From Tepidibacter hydrothermalis (GTDB lineage Bacteria; Bacillota; Clostridia; Peptostreptococcales; Peptostreptococcaceae), in assembly GCF_029542625.1 (NCBI RefSeq), contig NZ_CP120733.1, forward strand, positions 186,001-250,000: DNA of 64,000 bases, read 5' to 3'. The position numbers were made by a program, and so were the translations under genes. The notes beneath the pieces were generated by a model. It searched no databases and had not been told where the DNA came from. It saw only the letters and a list, made by a program, of their open reading frames with translations. Within the stretch, counting starts at the first letter, position 1; the number at the start of each line of letters is the position of its first letter. This document shows, piece after piece, positions 16,675-25,564 of the stretch.

Positions 16675-18447
16675 TTATTGAACTTTAAATTTATTAGTTT
16701 GTTCTTTTAGATTTAAAATTACATTGTGTACTTCGCTTATGTTTGCTTCGATTTCTTCAAATGTACTTACTTGTTCTTCAATATTTTGACTTATTTGCTC
16801 AGAGGCACTAGCGCTATCTTGAGTTTCTTTAGAAAGATTGTCCATTGCTTGTGCCATATCTTGAGTAATTTTTGATTGTAATTCTGATGATTCAGATATT
16901 GTTTTTATTTTTTCTGATATTTCTAATATAAGGTTAGATATTTTTTTAAATTCTTCATTTGTATTATTTACTTTACTAACACTTATCTCTACTAATTCCT
17001 GTTCTTCTTTTATTATTTTATCTGTATTATTTGTACTTTGTTGAATATCGTTAATAATTTGTGTTATCTTAAGAGCAGACTCTCTACTTTCTTCAGCTAA
17101 TTTTCTAACTTCATCAGCTACAACAGCAAAACCTCTACCAGCATCTCCTGCTCTAGCAGCTTCAATACTTGCATTAAGAGCTAATAGGTTGGTCTGTTCA
17201 GAAATATTTGACATGATAGAAATAATTTCATTTATTTTATTGGATGAATGTTTAAGTTCGTCTATAACATTAGATACTTTTGAAGAGGAAGTCTTTACTT
17301 TATATACAGATTCAACAATTTCATTTAAGAGATTAATTCCAAAGTTTGTAGCATTTAAAACTTTCTCTGTATTTTCATATGAATTTTGAGATTGTTGAGA
17401 AACTACTTGAGCAGTACTTGCTACCTCTTCTATACTTGCAGTCATTTCTTCAACAACACCTGCATTACTTTGTGTACCATCACTTACAGTGTTTATTGCT
17501 TTTGAAATTTCTATTATGCCTTCGTTAGATTCTCCTATAGCTTGATTCAATATTTCACTTGATTGAGATAGTGTATTTGAGTTTAATATAATTTGATATA
17601 TAGAATTTTTTGATTGAAGTATAAAAGAATTAATCCATTTAGCAATTTCTCCAAGTTCATCATTTGAGTCAAGTTCAAGTGTTTTAGTTAAATCGTTTTC
17701 GAATGTAACAATTTCTTTTAGTTTATTTAACTTTTTAACAAAATTTGATATTATAACAAAAGCCATAAAAATACTAAATAAGAATGAGAATATACTCATA
17801 ATTAATATGAATTTTAAAGAAGATTCTTCATGTTTTTTAACAGTTAAAAGAGAATGTTCTGTAAGTTGTTCGATTTCTTTTACGAATTCTTTTAGTTCTT
17901 GATTAAGTTGTTGTTCTTCTTTTTCTATTTTTTCTGAAAGTAATTCAAATTCATGAAACTCTTTTTTATTAATTAATTCAAATGATTCAAGAATATGATC
18001 TTCATAATCGGCATGTTCTTTTTCGATTTGAATTAATTTATTATTTATATGCTCAAATTGTTTTTTGCTTTCAGAAGTAAGGGCTATTTCTAATGCTTGT
18101 TCTACAATTTTTTCGGCTTCTTTCAAATTTTTATCAACTAAATTAGATTGTGTTTGGAGTAGTTCCTCTACATGTTTAAGCTCATTGTCTACAGGTCTAC
18201 CGTATTCCATCATTATGGCATATTTAAATATTTGTTCAAAATAAATAGACTGCTCCAATTGAGATTGGGTTATTTCTGTGACTTTTTCTATTAATGGTAT
18301 ATTTTCATTTGTAATTTCATTTAATTCATTTCCCATTTTATTAATATTTATAATGCTTAGAGTGCTTATAGAGATCATAAATATTAATAAAATACTCACT
18401 AAACTAATGATTTTAAACTTAATACTAGACATATTAGATAATTTCAT
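16675..18447 (-). CDS. Methyl-accepting chemotaxis protein with helical sensor domain
   Basis: A 590-residue chemoreceptor. The N-terminal membrane segment (about 12-32, [21 protein letters not shown]) is followed by an all-helical, Glu/Lys-rich extracellular region (about 35-205), likely of four-helix-bundle type; a second membrane segment lies near 208-230. The signalling domain has its tip at about 425-475 ([21 protein letters not shown] then [15 protein letters not shown]). GGGGGTATTT precedes the ATG on the minus strand. The sensor differs from the dCache receptor at 823, so the two probably respond to different cues. Confidence 0.92.
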   Translation of the reverse strand: MKLSNMSSIKFKIISLVSILLIFMISISTLSIININKMGNELNEITNENIPLIEKVTEITQSQLEQSIYFEQIFKYAIMMEYGRPVDNELKHVEELLQTQSNLVDKNLKEAEKIVEQALEIALTSESKKQFEHINNKLIQIEKEHADYEDHILESFELINKKEFHEFELLSEKIEKEEQQLNQELKEFVKEIEQLTEHSLLTVKKHEESSLKFILIMSIFSFLFSIFMAFVIISNFVKKLNKLKEIVTFENDLTKTLELDSNDELGEIAKWINSFILQSKNSIYQIILNSNTLSQSSEILNQAIGESNEGIIEISKAINTVSDGTQSNAGVVEEMTASIEEVASTAQVVSQQSQNSYENTEKVLNATNFGINLLNEIVESVYKVKTSSSKVSNVIDELKHSSNKINEIISIMSNISEQTNLLALNASIEAARAGDAGRGFAVVADEVRKLAEESRESALKITQIINDIQQSTNNTDKIIKEEQELVEISVSKVNNTNEEFKKISNLILEISEKIKTISESSELQSKITQDMAQAMDNLSKETQDSASASEQISQNIEEQVSTFEEIEANISEVHNVILNLKEQTNKFKVQ

Positions 18448-18549
18448 AAATACCCCCTTTAAATTGTTGTATGCTTTTAATAATTATATAACTTATCGAC
18501 AAATTTCGAGTTATACAAAAGAGGGATTTTACTGAAAAATTTTAACATT

Positions 18550-19026
18550 TTATTCGATTAGTTCAGTTTCTATCCAAATTTTTAATATATCAGTCAAAAC
18601 TATTTTAGTTACCTTGAGTTGATATTCTTTGTTTTTTATTTTAAAAATTCTTTTATCAATAATTTCTTCTATTATATCAACATCAATAGTTTCTACCTCA
18701 CGTCCTAATAATTTGAGGTATTTATCTTTAGCATACTTTTCAATAGTAATCTTATCTATTTCATCTTCTTCATGTGTTAATACAATCTCGATATCTTTAA
18801 GAATTAATTTTTGGTTATTTAATGATTGTTCAAGTTTTTTTAATCGTTCATCTCTTTCTTCTATATCGATATTAAGCTTTTGTATTTCCTCGTAGTAATT
18901 ATCAATTCTATAACTAACTAAAGCAACAATAATAGATGATCCTATGATTATTCCGATTATTAGTCCTGATATTATTGAAATAAAATATTTTAGTTTTACT
19001 CTCCCCATAGAGATCCACTCTTCCAT
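18550..19026 (-). CDS. ytrI: YtrI-like sporulation membrane protein
   Basis: A 158-residue protein with one membrane helix near the N terminus (YFISIISGLIIGIIIGSSIIVALV), then a coiled coil (about 45-90) and a mixed C-terminal part. It overlaps the downstream end of ytrH by 31 bases if started at ATG 19026, or by 13 at ATG 19008, which may be the better start. The pairing with ytrH and the TM-plus-coiled-coil plan match YtrI of Bacillus, a sporulation protein made in the mother cell. The sequence itself is weakly conserved, so the name rests on context. Confidence 0.6.
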   Translation of the reverse strand: MEEWISMGRVKLKYFISIISGLIIGIIIGSSIIVALVSYRIDNYYEEIQKLNIDIEERDERLKKLEQSLNNQKLILKDIEIVLTHEEDEIDKITIEKYAKDKYLKLLGREVETIDVDIIEEIIDKRIFKIKNKEYQLKVTKIVLTDILKIWIETELIE

Positions 19027-19331
19027 AATAATTTAATAATGAAATGCCCAAGATTTGCTCCAATAAGGGCAGAAATAATATATACTACTTGTTTTATTAG
19101 AGATTTAATCTCTCCTTTAAATATTCCCTGTTCAATAATTTCAAATGATGAGAAGGTTCCTCCGAGGCTAACAGCTACTGCCCAAACCTTAATTGAACTC
19201 GATATATCAATCATGGTTTTAAGTGGAGGATGATTATTAATCAAAGCCCCAATTCCAGCGAAAAAGCTTGCACCAATGATTACTCCTAATGCAATTAAAA
19301 ATGTATATATAAGATTGTTAATAAAAATCAT
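18996..19331 (-). CDS. ytrH: YtrH family sporulation protein
   Basis: A 111-residue membrane protein with three helices. The segment FAGIGALINNHPPLKTMIDISSSIKVWAVAVSLGGTFSSFEIIEQGI matches the HPPL and GGTFDSF-like motifs I recall for YtrH of Bacillus, needed for efficient sporulation. GGGGG lies upstream of the ATG at 19331. A truncated copy of its first 14 codons and upstream region lies at 14209-14374. Its promoter region runs into a family 1 remnant at 19430-19480. Confidence 0.75.
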   Translation of the reverse strand: MIFINNLIYTFLIALGVIIGASFFAGIGALINNHPPLKTMIDISSSIKVWAVAVSLGGTFSSFEIIEQGIFKGEIKSLIKQVVYIISALIGANLGHFIIKLLWKSGSLWGE

Positions 19332-19429
19332 ACTTAGAACCCCCTTAATGCTTTATATTAGGATATGATAGTAGAATTAAATTTATCTCAACTAATAAAA
19401 AACTAATAAAAGATTCAATAGTGTAAAAT

Positions 19430-19480
19430 ATATTGCTTAATCAAAAATGAGGTTCATTTTTAAGTGTAGTGTTTAAACTT
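19430..19480 (+). repeat. Family 1 remnant I: bare terminal hairpin
   Basis: TTGCTTAATCAAAAATGAGG is joined directly to TTCATTTTTAAGTGTAGTG. These are the outer left and right ends of family 1 copies with the whole interior missing. What remains is an 8-bp hairpin (19443-19450 with 19454-19461). The left flank aligns with that of copy B. Confidence 0.65.
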
Positions 19481-19574
19481 TAAGTATCAATATAATTCAA
19501 TAATACTAACTTTGTTGTAAAATAATGGATTTAGATGTAAAATTGTAAATAGGGTAATCATGGGGTATCTGCAA

Positions 19575-19740
19575 TCGCTCGTAAACTCATTTTTATAACT
19601 TGAAATACTTTCAAATTATTAGAAGTTATCAAAATAAAGACATAATAAGTTCAATATAGCTGGTTATTAAATGTTAATAATTAGGATTGAGTTTACACCT
19701 AGTGATAGCTTCCTTGTCATTACGCCTAAAAGGGAGGAAT
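19575..19740 (+). promoter_or_regulatory. Structured 5' leader with possible RBS-masking hairpin
   Basis: GTAAACTCA (19581-19589) pairs perfectly with TGAGTTTAC (19688-19696), closing a 100-base domain that contains ATAACTT/AAGTTAT (19595-19601 with 19623-19629) and an alternative TTGAAA/TTTCAA hairpin. Downstream, CTTCCTT (19709-19715) can pair with AAGGGAG (19730-19736), part of the ribosome binding site of the next gene. It looks like a translational control leader, but I do not recognise a known riboswitch consensus. Confidence 0.45.
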
Positions 19741-19743
19741 AAA

Positions 19744-21003
19744 ATGAAATATAAATTAATGAAAAAAATAATTTCTACTTCTTTAATAGTAGCAATTGGT
19801 GTATGGATAGGAACAACTAATTGCAGTGCTACTGAAAGAGATAAAAATATTGAAATACTTAAAAATCAACAAAAAGATATTGATGATGTATCGACAATAA
19901 AAAAAATAGATAGTATTCAAAATTTTTTAGGTTCTTACTGGATTGATGATAGAAAACTTTTAGGAATAAAAGGTGGAACAAGGACTGAGGAAATTCCTAA
20001 TGTGTGTATTTATGATACAGAAAATAAGTCATTTGAAATTTTGAGTAATAATATTGATAGTAATGAAAAAATATATTTAGATATGGAAGGAATTACAAAA
20101 GATAATAGATATGTTTTATATAGAAAAGAAATTAAAAATGGTAATAAAGTAAATATATATCTTTTGGATTTAAAAACAAAAACGGAAAAGAAAATAGATG
20201 AGATAAAGGATACTAGATGGAATTTAGTTTCGTTTACAGATGAAAATGAAATTATGGGCAGAGAAGGCATGAAAATATATATGTATGATTTTAATGGTAG
20301 TAAATCTCAGATAAACCTTCCAGAAGAATTAGTAGATAAAATGAATGACTTTAGTAAATTAACATTTGAAGAATTTTTAGAAAAAGCAACTAATGGGAAA
20401 CAAATTAATGAAGCATTAAAAAAAAGATACAAAAAATCATATGAAATGCAAAAACAAAATAATAAAATACAACGTATATTTAAAAAAGGCGATGAAATTT
20501 ATATAAAAACATATAATGAGGTACCATTTTTATATAATTTAAAAACTAATAATTACAAAGAATTAACAGAGTCAGAAGCAAAAAAGTTTTGTTGTGAAGA
20601 AATTGAAAAAAATAAAGTTAAAAGAAAAGATATAAAAAAGAATATAGAAAGAAAAAAAAATGAGGAAACTAAAAATTATGAACTTTGGGAATTAGATTCA
20701 AATGGTAAACAAAAGAAATTAATAGCTAAGGCTCCCATGATTGAGCATTATGAAGTTTCACCAGATAGTAGTAAAGTAGTGTATTCAATTCCTTTAGAAA
20801 ATATTGATGAAGCAAATATATTTGTTTATGATCTAAACTCAGGGAAAAGTACTAAAGTTTTTCAAAAACCTAGAGGAGGTATATGCTGGGATAATACTTC
20901 GAAAAAATTCTATATGAGATCGACAAGATATACATCTACTACAGCAGAAGAGGCTATAAGCCCAGAAAACTATTGGGTAACAATTGTAGTATCATTAAAT
21001 TAA
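19744..21003 (+). CDS. Exported beta-propeller-like protein
   Basis: A 419-residue protein starting at ATG 19744 after GGGAGGAAT. The N-terminal 30 residues are a signal peptide (MKYKLMKKIISTSLIVAIGV, cleavage near NCSA). The rest reads as repeated four-strand blades of TolB/DPP4-N type: SYWIDDRKLLGIKGGTRTEE, KDNRYVLYRKEIKNGNKVNIYLLDL, HYEVSPDSSKVVYSIP and IFVYDLNSGKSTKVFQKPRGG. A Lys/Glu-rich segment (about 290-320) interrupts the blades. No catalytic domain is seen, so it is probably a binding or scaffold protein at the cell surface. The structured leader upstream suggests post-transcriptional control. Confidence 0.75.
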   Translation: MKYKLMKKIISTSLIVAIGVWIGTTNCSATERDKNIEILKNQQKDIDDVSTIKKIDSIQNFLGSYWIDDRKLLGIKGGTRTEEIPNVCIYDTENKSFEILSNNIDSNEKIYLDMEGITKDNRYVLYRKEIKNGNKVNIYLLDLKTKTEKKIDEIKDTRWNLVSFTDENEIMGREGMKIYMYDFNGSKSQINLPEELVDKMNDFSKLTFEEFLEKATNGKQINEALKKRYKKSYEMQKQNNKIQRIFKKGDEIYIKTYNEVPFLYNLKTNNYKELTESEAKKFCCEEIEKNKVKRKDIKKNIERKKNEETKNYELWELDSNGKQKKLIAKAPMIEHYEVSPDSSKVVYSIPLENIDEANIFVYDLNSGKSTKVFQKPRGGICWDNTSKKFYMRSTRYTSTTAEEAISPENYWVTIVVSLN

Positions 21004-21015
21004 TACGGAAACAAG

Positions 21016-21064
21016 AAGAGCCACATGTTGGAATTAATATCCATCATGTAGCTCTTTTTTATTT
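21016..21064 (+). terminator. Terminator after the beta-propeller gene
   Basis: AAGAGC, ACATG and GGA pair in order with TCC, CATGT and GCTCTT, followed by a T-rich run. Confidence 0.85.
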
Positions 21065-21135
21065 TGTAAAAGAGTGTCACAAACTATATAGTTAATTTGT
21101 TATATATATGAAAGCTAAATTAAGGAGCTGAAAAG

Positions 21136-21708
21136 ATGGATTCTGTAGAGAATATAGTAAATGAAATTCGAAATGGACATGTTGAAAAATATGAAATACT
21201 AATTGAAAAATATCAAAAACAACTTTATAGATATATTTATTATATGGTGGGTGATGTACATGAGGCAGAGGATATACTTCAAGAGGTATTTCTAAAAGCA
21301 TATGAAAAAGTTAATAGTTATGAGATAGCAAACTCTTTTTCTGCATGGTTGTATAAAATTGCATATAATCAGTCAATCAATTTTATTAGAAAAAGAAATA
21401 TTATCAAATTCGTTGATAAGTTTGATTTTAACAAAGTAATAGAAAAAAATTCTTGTACTGATATACATATAGATAACGGATTTGATAAAAATATTGAGAT
21501 CGTACTATCTAGATTAACCCCAAATGAGAAAAACTTGCTGATATTGAGAATATTTGAAGACAAAAGTTATGAAGAAATCGGTATTATATTTAATAAAAAA
21601 TCGGCTACGGTTAGAAAAAAATATGAAAGAGCAAGAAAGAAATTTCAAAAGTATTATGAAGGAATAGGAGGGGGAGAGAATATTGAAAAATATGAGACTG
21701 GAATCTAA
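21136..21708 (+). CDS. ECF-type RNA polymerase sigma factor
   Basis: A 190-residue sigma-70 family factor. Region 2 is at about 15-90 (YRYIYYMVGDVHEAEDILQEVFLKAYEKV, then FSAWLYKIAYNQSINFIRKR) and region 4 at about 125-180 (LSRLTPNEKNLLILRIFEDKSYEEIG, then KSATVRKKYERARKKF). The ATG follows AAGGAGCTG. It overlaps the next gene by 26 bases; that gene encodes a membrane protein probably acting as its anti-sigma partner. Such pairs switch on envelope-stress genes and usually their own promoter. Regulon and trigger cannot be read here. Confidence 0.93.
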   Translation: MDSVENIVNEIRNGHVEKYEILIEKYQKQLYRYIYYMVGDVHEAEDILQEVFLKAYEKVNSYEIANSFSAWLYKIAYNQSINFIRKRNIIKFVDKFDFNKVIEKNSCTDIHIDNGFDKNIEIVLSRLTPNEKNLLILRIFEDKSYEEIGIIFNKKSATVRKKYERARKKFQKYYEGIGGGENIEKYETGI

Positions 21709-22561
21709 AATAAAAGATCATTTTAATGGTGTATCCATACCTGAAGTTGATGTTAGTAATAAAGTGATGAATAGAATAATTAATCCAACATTAAAAACTA
21801 ATATATTCATAAAGAAAAAGTATGCAATAATTGCTTTATCAGTAATATTTATAATAACCACAGGATTTGCAGTAAGTAAACTTATAACCATGAAAGACAA
21901 AGAAGGTAATATTTTGTGGACCTATAATGAAGGCACTAACGAATATGCCCATCTTAATAAAATGATGGATGATAAACAAACGAAATTAAAATTAAAGCCA
22001 GGAGAATCAGTTGCACTTTATGTTAATAAGGATAATCCTAGTGAATTTATGAGAATTATCTCAGAACCGATTATAACTAATGAATTTTCAGAAATACAAA
22101 AGAACATGTCTGATTACTTAAAATTTCCAGAAGTCTTGCTTCAAAAATATAATTTCACTGAAGGACGAATCAGTAAAGAACCTAAAGATGTGAATACAGA
22201 AGAAATATTTAGAGAAGCAGCTAAAACTACTACATATGATAATCCAGTATTTGTGAAATATATTGATCTTTCCGATAATGTAACAGGAATAGGTACTACT
22301 TATAGTGATGGTGTAAATACAATAAATATTAATATGTTCCCGTGGATTGGAAATGACATAATATCATACGAAGAAAATTCTAGTAAAAAACAAAAGATTG
22401 AATTAGAAGATTATGAAGTGCTTTATGAAGAAGAAGAAAACAATAAACGTGTTTTTTGGATTAAAAATGAAGTTTATTATACTATAAGTTCACATTCAAA
22501 GGAAGTATCAATCCAGAATTTAATAAAAATAGCAGATACAATTATAAAGCTTAATGAATAG
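21683..22561 (+). CDS. Membrane protein paired with the sigma factor (putative anti-sigma)
   Basis: A 292-residue protein starting at TTG 21683 after GGAGGGGGAGAG. The first 45 residues are cytoplasmic, a single membrane helix lies at about 50-70 (YAIIALSVIFIITTGFAVS), and the remaining 220 residues are outside, with a DUF4367-like C-terminal segment (VTGIGTTYSDGVNTINI, EVYYTISSHSKEVSIQNLIKIADTII). The short cytoplasmic part could bind the sigma factor, but the usual zinc anti-sigma motif HxxxCxxC is absent. The role is inferred from the overlap and topology. Confidence 0.75.
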   Translation: MKNMRLESKIKDHFNGVSIPEVDVSNKVMNRIINPTLKTNIFIKKKYAIIALSVIFIITTGFAVSKLITMKDKEGNILWTYNEGTNEYAHLNKMMDDKQTKLKLKPGESVALYVNKDNPSEFMRIISEPIITNEFSEIQKNMSDYLKFPEVLLQKYNFTEGRISKEPKDVNTEEIFREAAKTTTYDNPVFVKYIDLSDNVTGIGTTYSDGVNTININMFPWIGNDIISYEENSSKKQKIELEDYEVLYEEEENNKRVFWIKNEVYYTISSHSKEVSIQNLIKIADTIIKLNE

Positions 22562-22566
22562 AGATA

Positions 22567-22597
22567 AATAAGAGTATGTAATTACATACTCTTATTT
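22567..22597 (+). terminator. Bidirectional terminator between convergent genes
   Basis: A perfect palindrome: AATAAGAGTATGTAA and its complement TTACATACTCTTATT, with A- and T-rich edges. It separates the sigma/anti-sigma pair from the DUF881 gene on the other strand. Confidence 0.85.
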
Positions 22598-22667
22598 AAA
22601 TACTTTAACTATATAGATATATTTTTCTTTATTATAAAAAAGAGGATTGTTGGCTTATATATAATAA

Positions 22668-23255
22668 TTACTTAGTGACAGGTTGTGCATATTTAAATTT
22701 TATATTTCCATTATACTTAGGGATAAAAATTTTATCAGATTTTTTTATATCTACCCCTATCCCAAACATATCTTTTCTGATATTTAATTCATTTTCAGTT
22801 GATTTTAAAGTTGATTCTAAAGAATTTGGATTTCCAATTGCCTTGATAACGAAAGGCGGTTCGTACTCATGTTCATTGATTTTAATCTTCATGCCTTTAG
22901 CTTTTATCTTACTTAGAGTATTCAATCTTTCATCGTTTATAGATATAGCTTCTGCTCCAGCATTTTCTAAATCATTTACTATATAAATAAGATCTTGATC
23001 ATGAACAATATAATTAACTTTATCTTCCGTAGAATTATTGGAAAAATTCTCACTGTCTGTTAGCGTTATGATAACGCCTTTTCCTTGTACATCTACTGTT
23101 CCTGCAATTATTTGGTTCGATTTTAATTCTTTTGTTAGTTCATTATACTGACTGTTATTCTTTACATTTAACAAAGTCACAAAAACTGTAAATAAAATAA
23201 ATATGATTGCAATAATTGACCATTTTAAATGTTTTTCTTTGACCATTGAACTCAT
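22668..23255 (-). CDS. DUF881 family protein
   Basis: A 195-residue protein with one N-terminal membrane helix (WSIIAIIFILFTVFVTLL), a short coiled coil (about 35-48) and a DUF881 domain. Family motifs visible are GKGVIITLTDS, LIYIVNDLENAGAEAISINDERL, PPFVIKAIGNP and FKYAQPVTK at the very end. DUF881 proteins occur beside septum-site and wall genes in Gram-positives and may act at the division site, but the function is not established. AAGGTG lies upstream of the ATG at 23255; a second ATG three codons on is possible. Confidence 0.9.
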   Translation of the reverse strand: MSSMVKEKHLKWSIIAIIFILFTVFVTLLNVKNNSQYNELTKELKSNQIIAGTVDVQGKGVIITLTDSENFSNNSTEDKVNYIVHDQDLIYIVNDLENAGAEAISINDERLNTLSKIKAKGMKIKINEHEYEPPFVIKAIGNPNSLESTLKSTENELNIRKDMFGIGVDIKKSDKIFIPKYNGNIKFKYAQPVTK

Positions 23256-23510
23256 AGTAATTCACCTTCTTATCTAAATTTTATATACTGCATTGGAATA
23301 TTTAAACATAATTTAAACTGAAAAGCAATAACCATATCGTCAATTGTATATTTCATTTCGTAAAATTCCATTATTGTAGAATATGGAAGTTTTAATATAG
23401 AAAAAATAAATACAATACATACTTACTATAGAAAAAACCTATTATATTATTTTTAGACCGTATGGTATACTTCAAATGTAGAATAACATAAGAAAAGGAG
23501 ATGCTTATAT

Positions 23511-24446
23511 ATGAAAAAAATATACTTAATAGTAGTTGCGATTTTAACTGTAATATTAGCAGCTGGATGCACTAATACAAATGTAAGTGATAATAATGGT
23601 GAAGCTAATACAACTGAAAAATACACTAGTAATGATTACATAGTTGAGGCTGATTGGCTAAATGATAATTTAAATAAAGATGATGTATTAATACTTGATA
23701 CAAGATCAGAAAAAGAATATAAAAAAGGTCATATACCTGGTGCTATAAATGTATCTTGGACTCAATTTGCAGATGTAAGCAATAAACCTGGAGATAAAGG
23801 TTGGGGTGTAGTTCTTGAAAGTGAAAAACTATCTGAGAAGTTATCAGAAGTAGGTATAGATGATAAGAAGACTATAGTTGCTTATTCTGATAATAAGAAT
23901 GGATGGGGAGAAGACGGAAGAATAGTTTGGATGCTTAGAATGGCTAATTTAGAAAATACTAAAATGCTAAATGGTGGATGGCAGTATTGGAACGTAAAAG
24001 GTTATGAGGTATCTAAAGAGGAAGGTAATATTGTAAAAACTGACTTTAAAGTAGAGTCTTTTGATAAATCTTTAAATGCTGATACAGATTGGATTAATGA
24101 AAATTTAGGAAAAATAAAGGTAGTAGATAGTAGAGATTCATCAGAGTATGATGGTGCTGTTAAATATGGAGAAAAAAGAGGAGGACATATTCCAGGATCT
24201 ATAAATATAGTATATACAGACTTATTTAAAGAAGATGGAAGAATCAAGAGCCAAGAAGATCTTGAAAAAATGTTTGAAGCAGCAGGAATAAATAAGGATG
24301 ATACTATTGTATCTTATTGCACAGGTGGAATTCGTTCAGCTTATATAACTATGATATTTAAGATGACTGGATATAAAAAATCAATGAATTACGATGCTTC
24401 TTTTTATGAATGGGCTGGAGATGAAAGTTTAAAATTGGAAAAATAA
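23511..24446 (+). CDS. Lipoprotein with tandem rhodanese domains (sulfurtransferase)
   Basis: A 311-residue exported lipoprotein; the signal peptide ends in LAAGC with Cys21 as lipid site. Two rhodanese domains follow, about 40-165 and 180-305. Both have the domain's DTRSEKEYKKGHIPGAINV or DSRDSSEYDG..RGGHIPGSINIV text. Only the C-terminal domain has the active-site loop, with Cys270 in YCTGGIRSAY; the first has Ser in its place (AYSDNKNGWG), as in classic two-domain thiosulfate sulfurtransferases. It probably moves sulfane sulfur at the outer face of the membrane. The ATG follows AAAAGGAG, and a terminator follows the gene. Confidence 0.92.
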   Translation: MKKIYLIVVAILTVILAAGCTNTNVSDNNGEANTTEKYTSNDYIVEADWLNDNLNKDDVLILDTRSEKEYKKGHIPGAINVSWTQFADVSNKPGDKGWGVVLESEKLSEKLSEVGIDDKKTIVAYSDNKNGWGEDGRIVWMLRMANLENTKMLNGGWQYWNVKGYEVSKEEGNIVKTDFKVESFDKSLNADTDWINENLGKIKVVDSRDSSEYDGAVKYGEKRGGHIPGSINIVYTDLFKEDGRIKSQEDLEKMFEAAGINKDDTIVSYCTGGIRSAYITMIFKMTGYKKSMNYDASFYEWAGDESLKLEK

Positions 24447-24519
24447 TATTATTAAAAAAAGCCTTCTATACGTTTTAGTGTTGCATCAATACAATATTTT
24501 TGTATTGACATTATAGAAA

Positions 24520-24560
24520 AAGAACTTAGTGGAAATTTTATTTCTGCTAAGTTCTTTTTT
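24520..24560 (+). terminator. Terminator after the rhodanese gene
   Basis: AAGAACTTAG (24520-24529) pairs perfectly with CTAAGTTCTT (24547-24556), followed by T residues. A smaller hairpin with CAATACAA/TTGTATTG lies just upstream. Confidence 0.85.
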
Positions 24561-24659
24561 GATTTATTTTATATTTTAACGATAATATTTGAATTAGATT
24601 AATGCATGCTTTACCTAATTATTTAATTTATTAATGTTATAAATGTTATTAATAAGCAG

Positions 24660-24682
24660 AAGCGCTTATTTAAGCGCTTTTA
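24660..24682 (-). terminator. Terminator of ytaF
   Basis: AAGCGCT pairs with AGCGCTT around a short loop, with A/T-rich edges. It overlaps the last codon of the minus-strand gene. Confidence 0.6.
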
Positions 24683-25321
24683 TGCTAATTTTAATATTCC
24701 TAGTATAATTAATATGCCTCCTGCTATCCAAAATGTTTTTATATTTTTAACATATAATTTAAACTTCTTACCTAGAGTCGTACCTAAGGGAATTGATAAT
24801 AAATTAAAAATAAAGACAAAGATAATAACCTCCAAATAATTAACATTAGCTATGGCACTACCAAAACCTACTCCAAGTGAGTCAAGTGAAAGTGCAATAC
24901 CTAGACATAGAGATTCTTTGAAATCTATATTTTCTGAGATATCTTTATTAACTACTTCGTTATCAGGTGAAATATTTACTGTGATTTCTAATCTTGATAA
25001 TTTTATATTAATTAGATTTTTGTCATTGTTCTCTTTCTTTTGGATATATAAATGTTTTATATATCCGTCTATTATTAAAGAACAGCCTAACCCAACTAAT
25101 ATTAGAAAGCTTAAAATAGTTGTAAGGTTATTAGGTAATAATGTTTCTAGTATATTTCCTAAAATTATAGAAACTGTAAGAACACATACTGATATAAAAC
25201 TTATTATTATCAATGAAATTTTAGGGAATTTAATGTTTTTCATTCCGTAGGATAATCCTATCGCAAAAGCATCTATACATATTGCTATAGCAATCAAAAA
25301 TGACTCAGTTATTTTAATCAC
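24680..25321 (-). CDS. ytaF: Sporulation membrane protein YtaF (MntP-like)
   Basis: A 213-residue protein of the MntP/YtaF superfamily with six membrane helices in two inverted triplets. Each triplet starts with an Asp-containing motif: SFLIAIAICIDAFAIGLSYG at the N terminus and CLGIALSLDSLGVGFGSAI near 137-155; in MntP these acidic residues bind the metal. The longer cytoplasmic loop (about 95-130) separates the halves. In Bacillus ytaF is expressed during sporulation; its function is unproven and may involve cation export. It is monocistronic and divergent from the ABC operon. Confidence 0.85.
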   Translation of the reverse strand: MIKITESFLIAIAICIDAFAIGLSYGMKNIKFPKISLIIISFISVCVLTVSIILGNILETLLPNNLTTILSFLILVGLGCSLIIDGYIKHLYIQKKENNDKNLINIKLSRLEITVNISPDNEVVNKDISENIDFKESLCLGIALSLDSLGVGFGSAIANVNYLEVIIFVFIFNLLSIPLGTTLGKKFKLYVKNIKTFWIAGGILIILGILKLA

Positions 25322-25480
25322 ATCCTTTAATATTCATGCTTTTATCATCAATATTATAGTATTCTGAGAGTGTTAAGATGTGATATATAATATAAATATA
25401 AAAACCTACAATTAGAAAAATAATATTTACATGTTTTCATAAGTATGATAAAATTGTATCAAATCAAATAAGAATATATT

Positions 25481-25537
25481 AACCATGAAGGTAATAAATC
25501 CCGTAGGAATATGGGATTATACATTCGTGGTTTTTTT
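25481..25537 (+). terminator. Leader hairpin/attenuator before the ABC binding protein
   Basis: AACCATGAA pairs with TTCGTGGTT, an inner AATCCC pairs with GGGATT, and seven or more T follow. It lies in the leader of the gene at 25565, so read-through must occur for expression. The left arm text CATGAAGG..AA.AAATCC recurs at 27220. Confidence 0.65.
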
Positions 25538-25564
25538 GTGCAAAAAAAATAAAGGGGGATAAAT

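Noticed and set aside
21136-22561. Classic zinc-binding anti-sigma gene.
   Set aside because: The HxxxCxxC motif is missing; kept only as a putative membrane partner.
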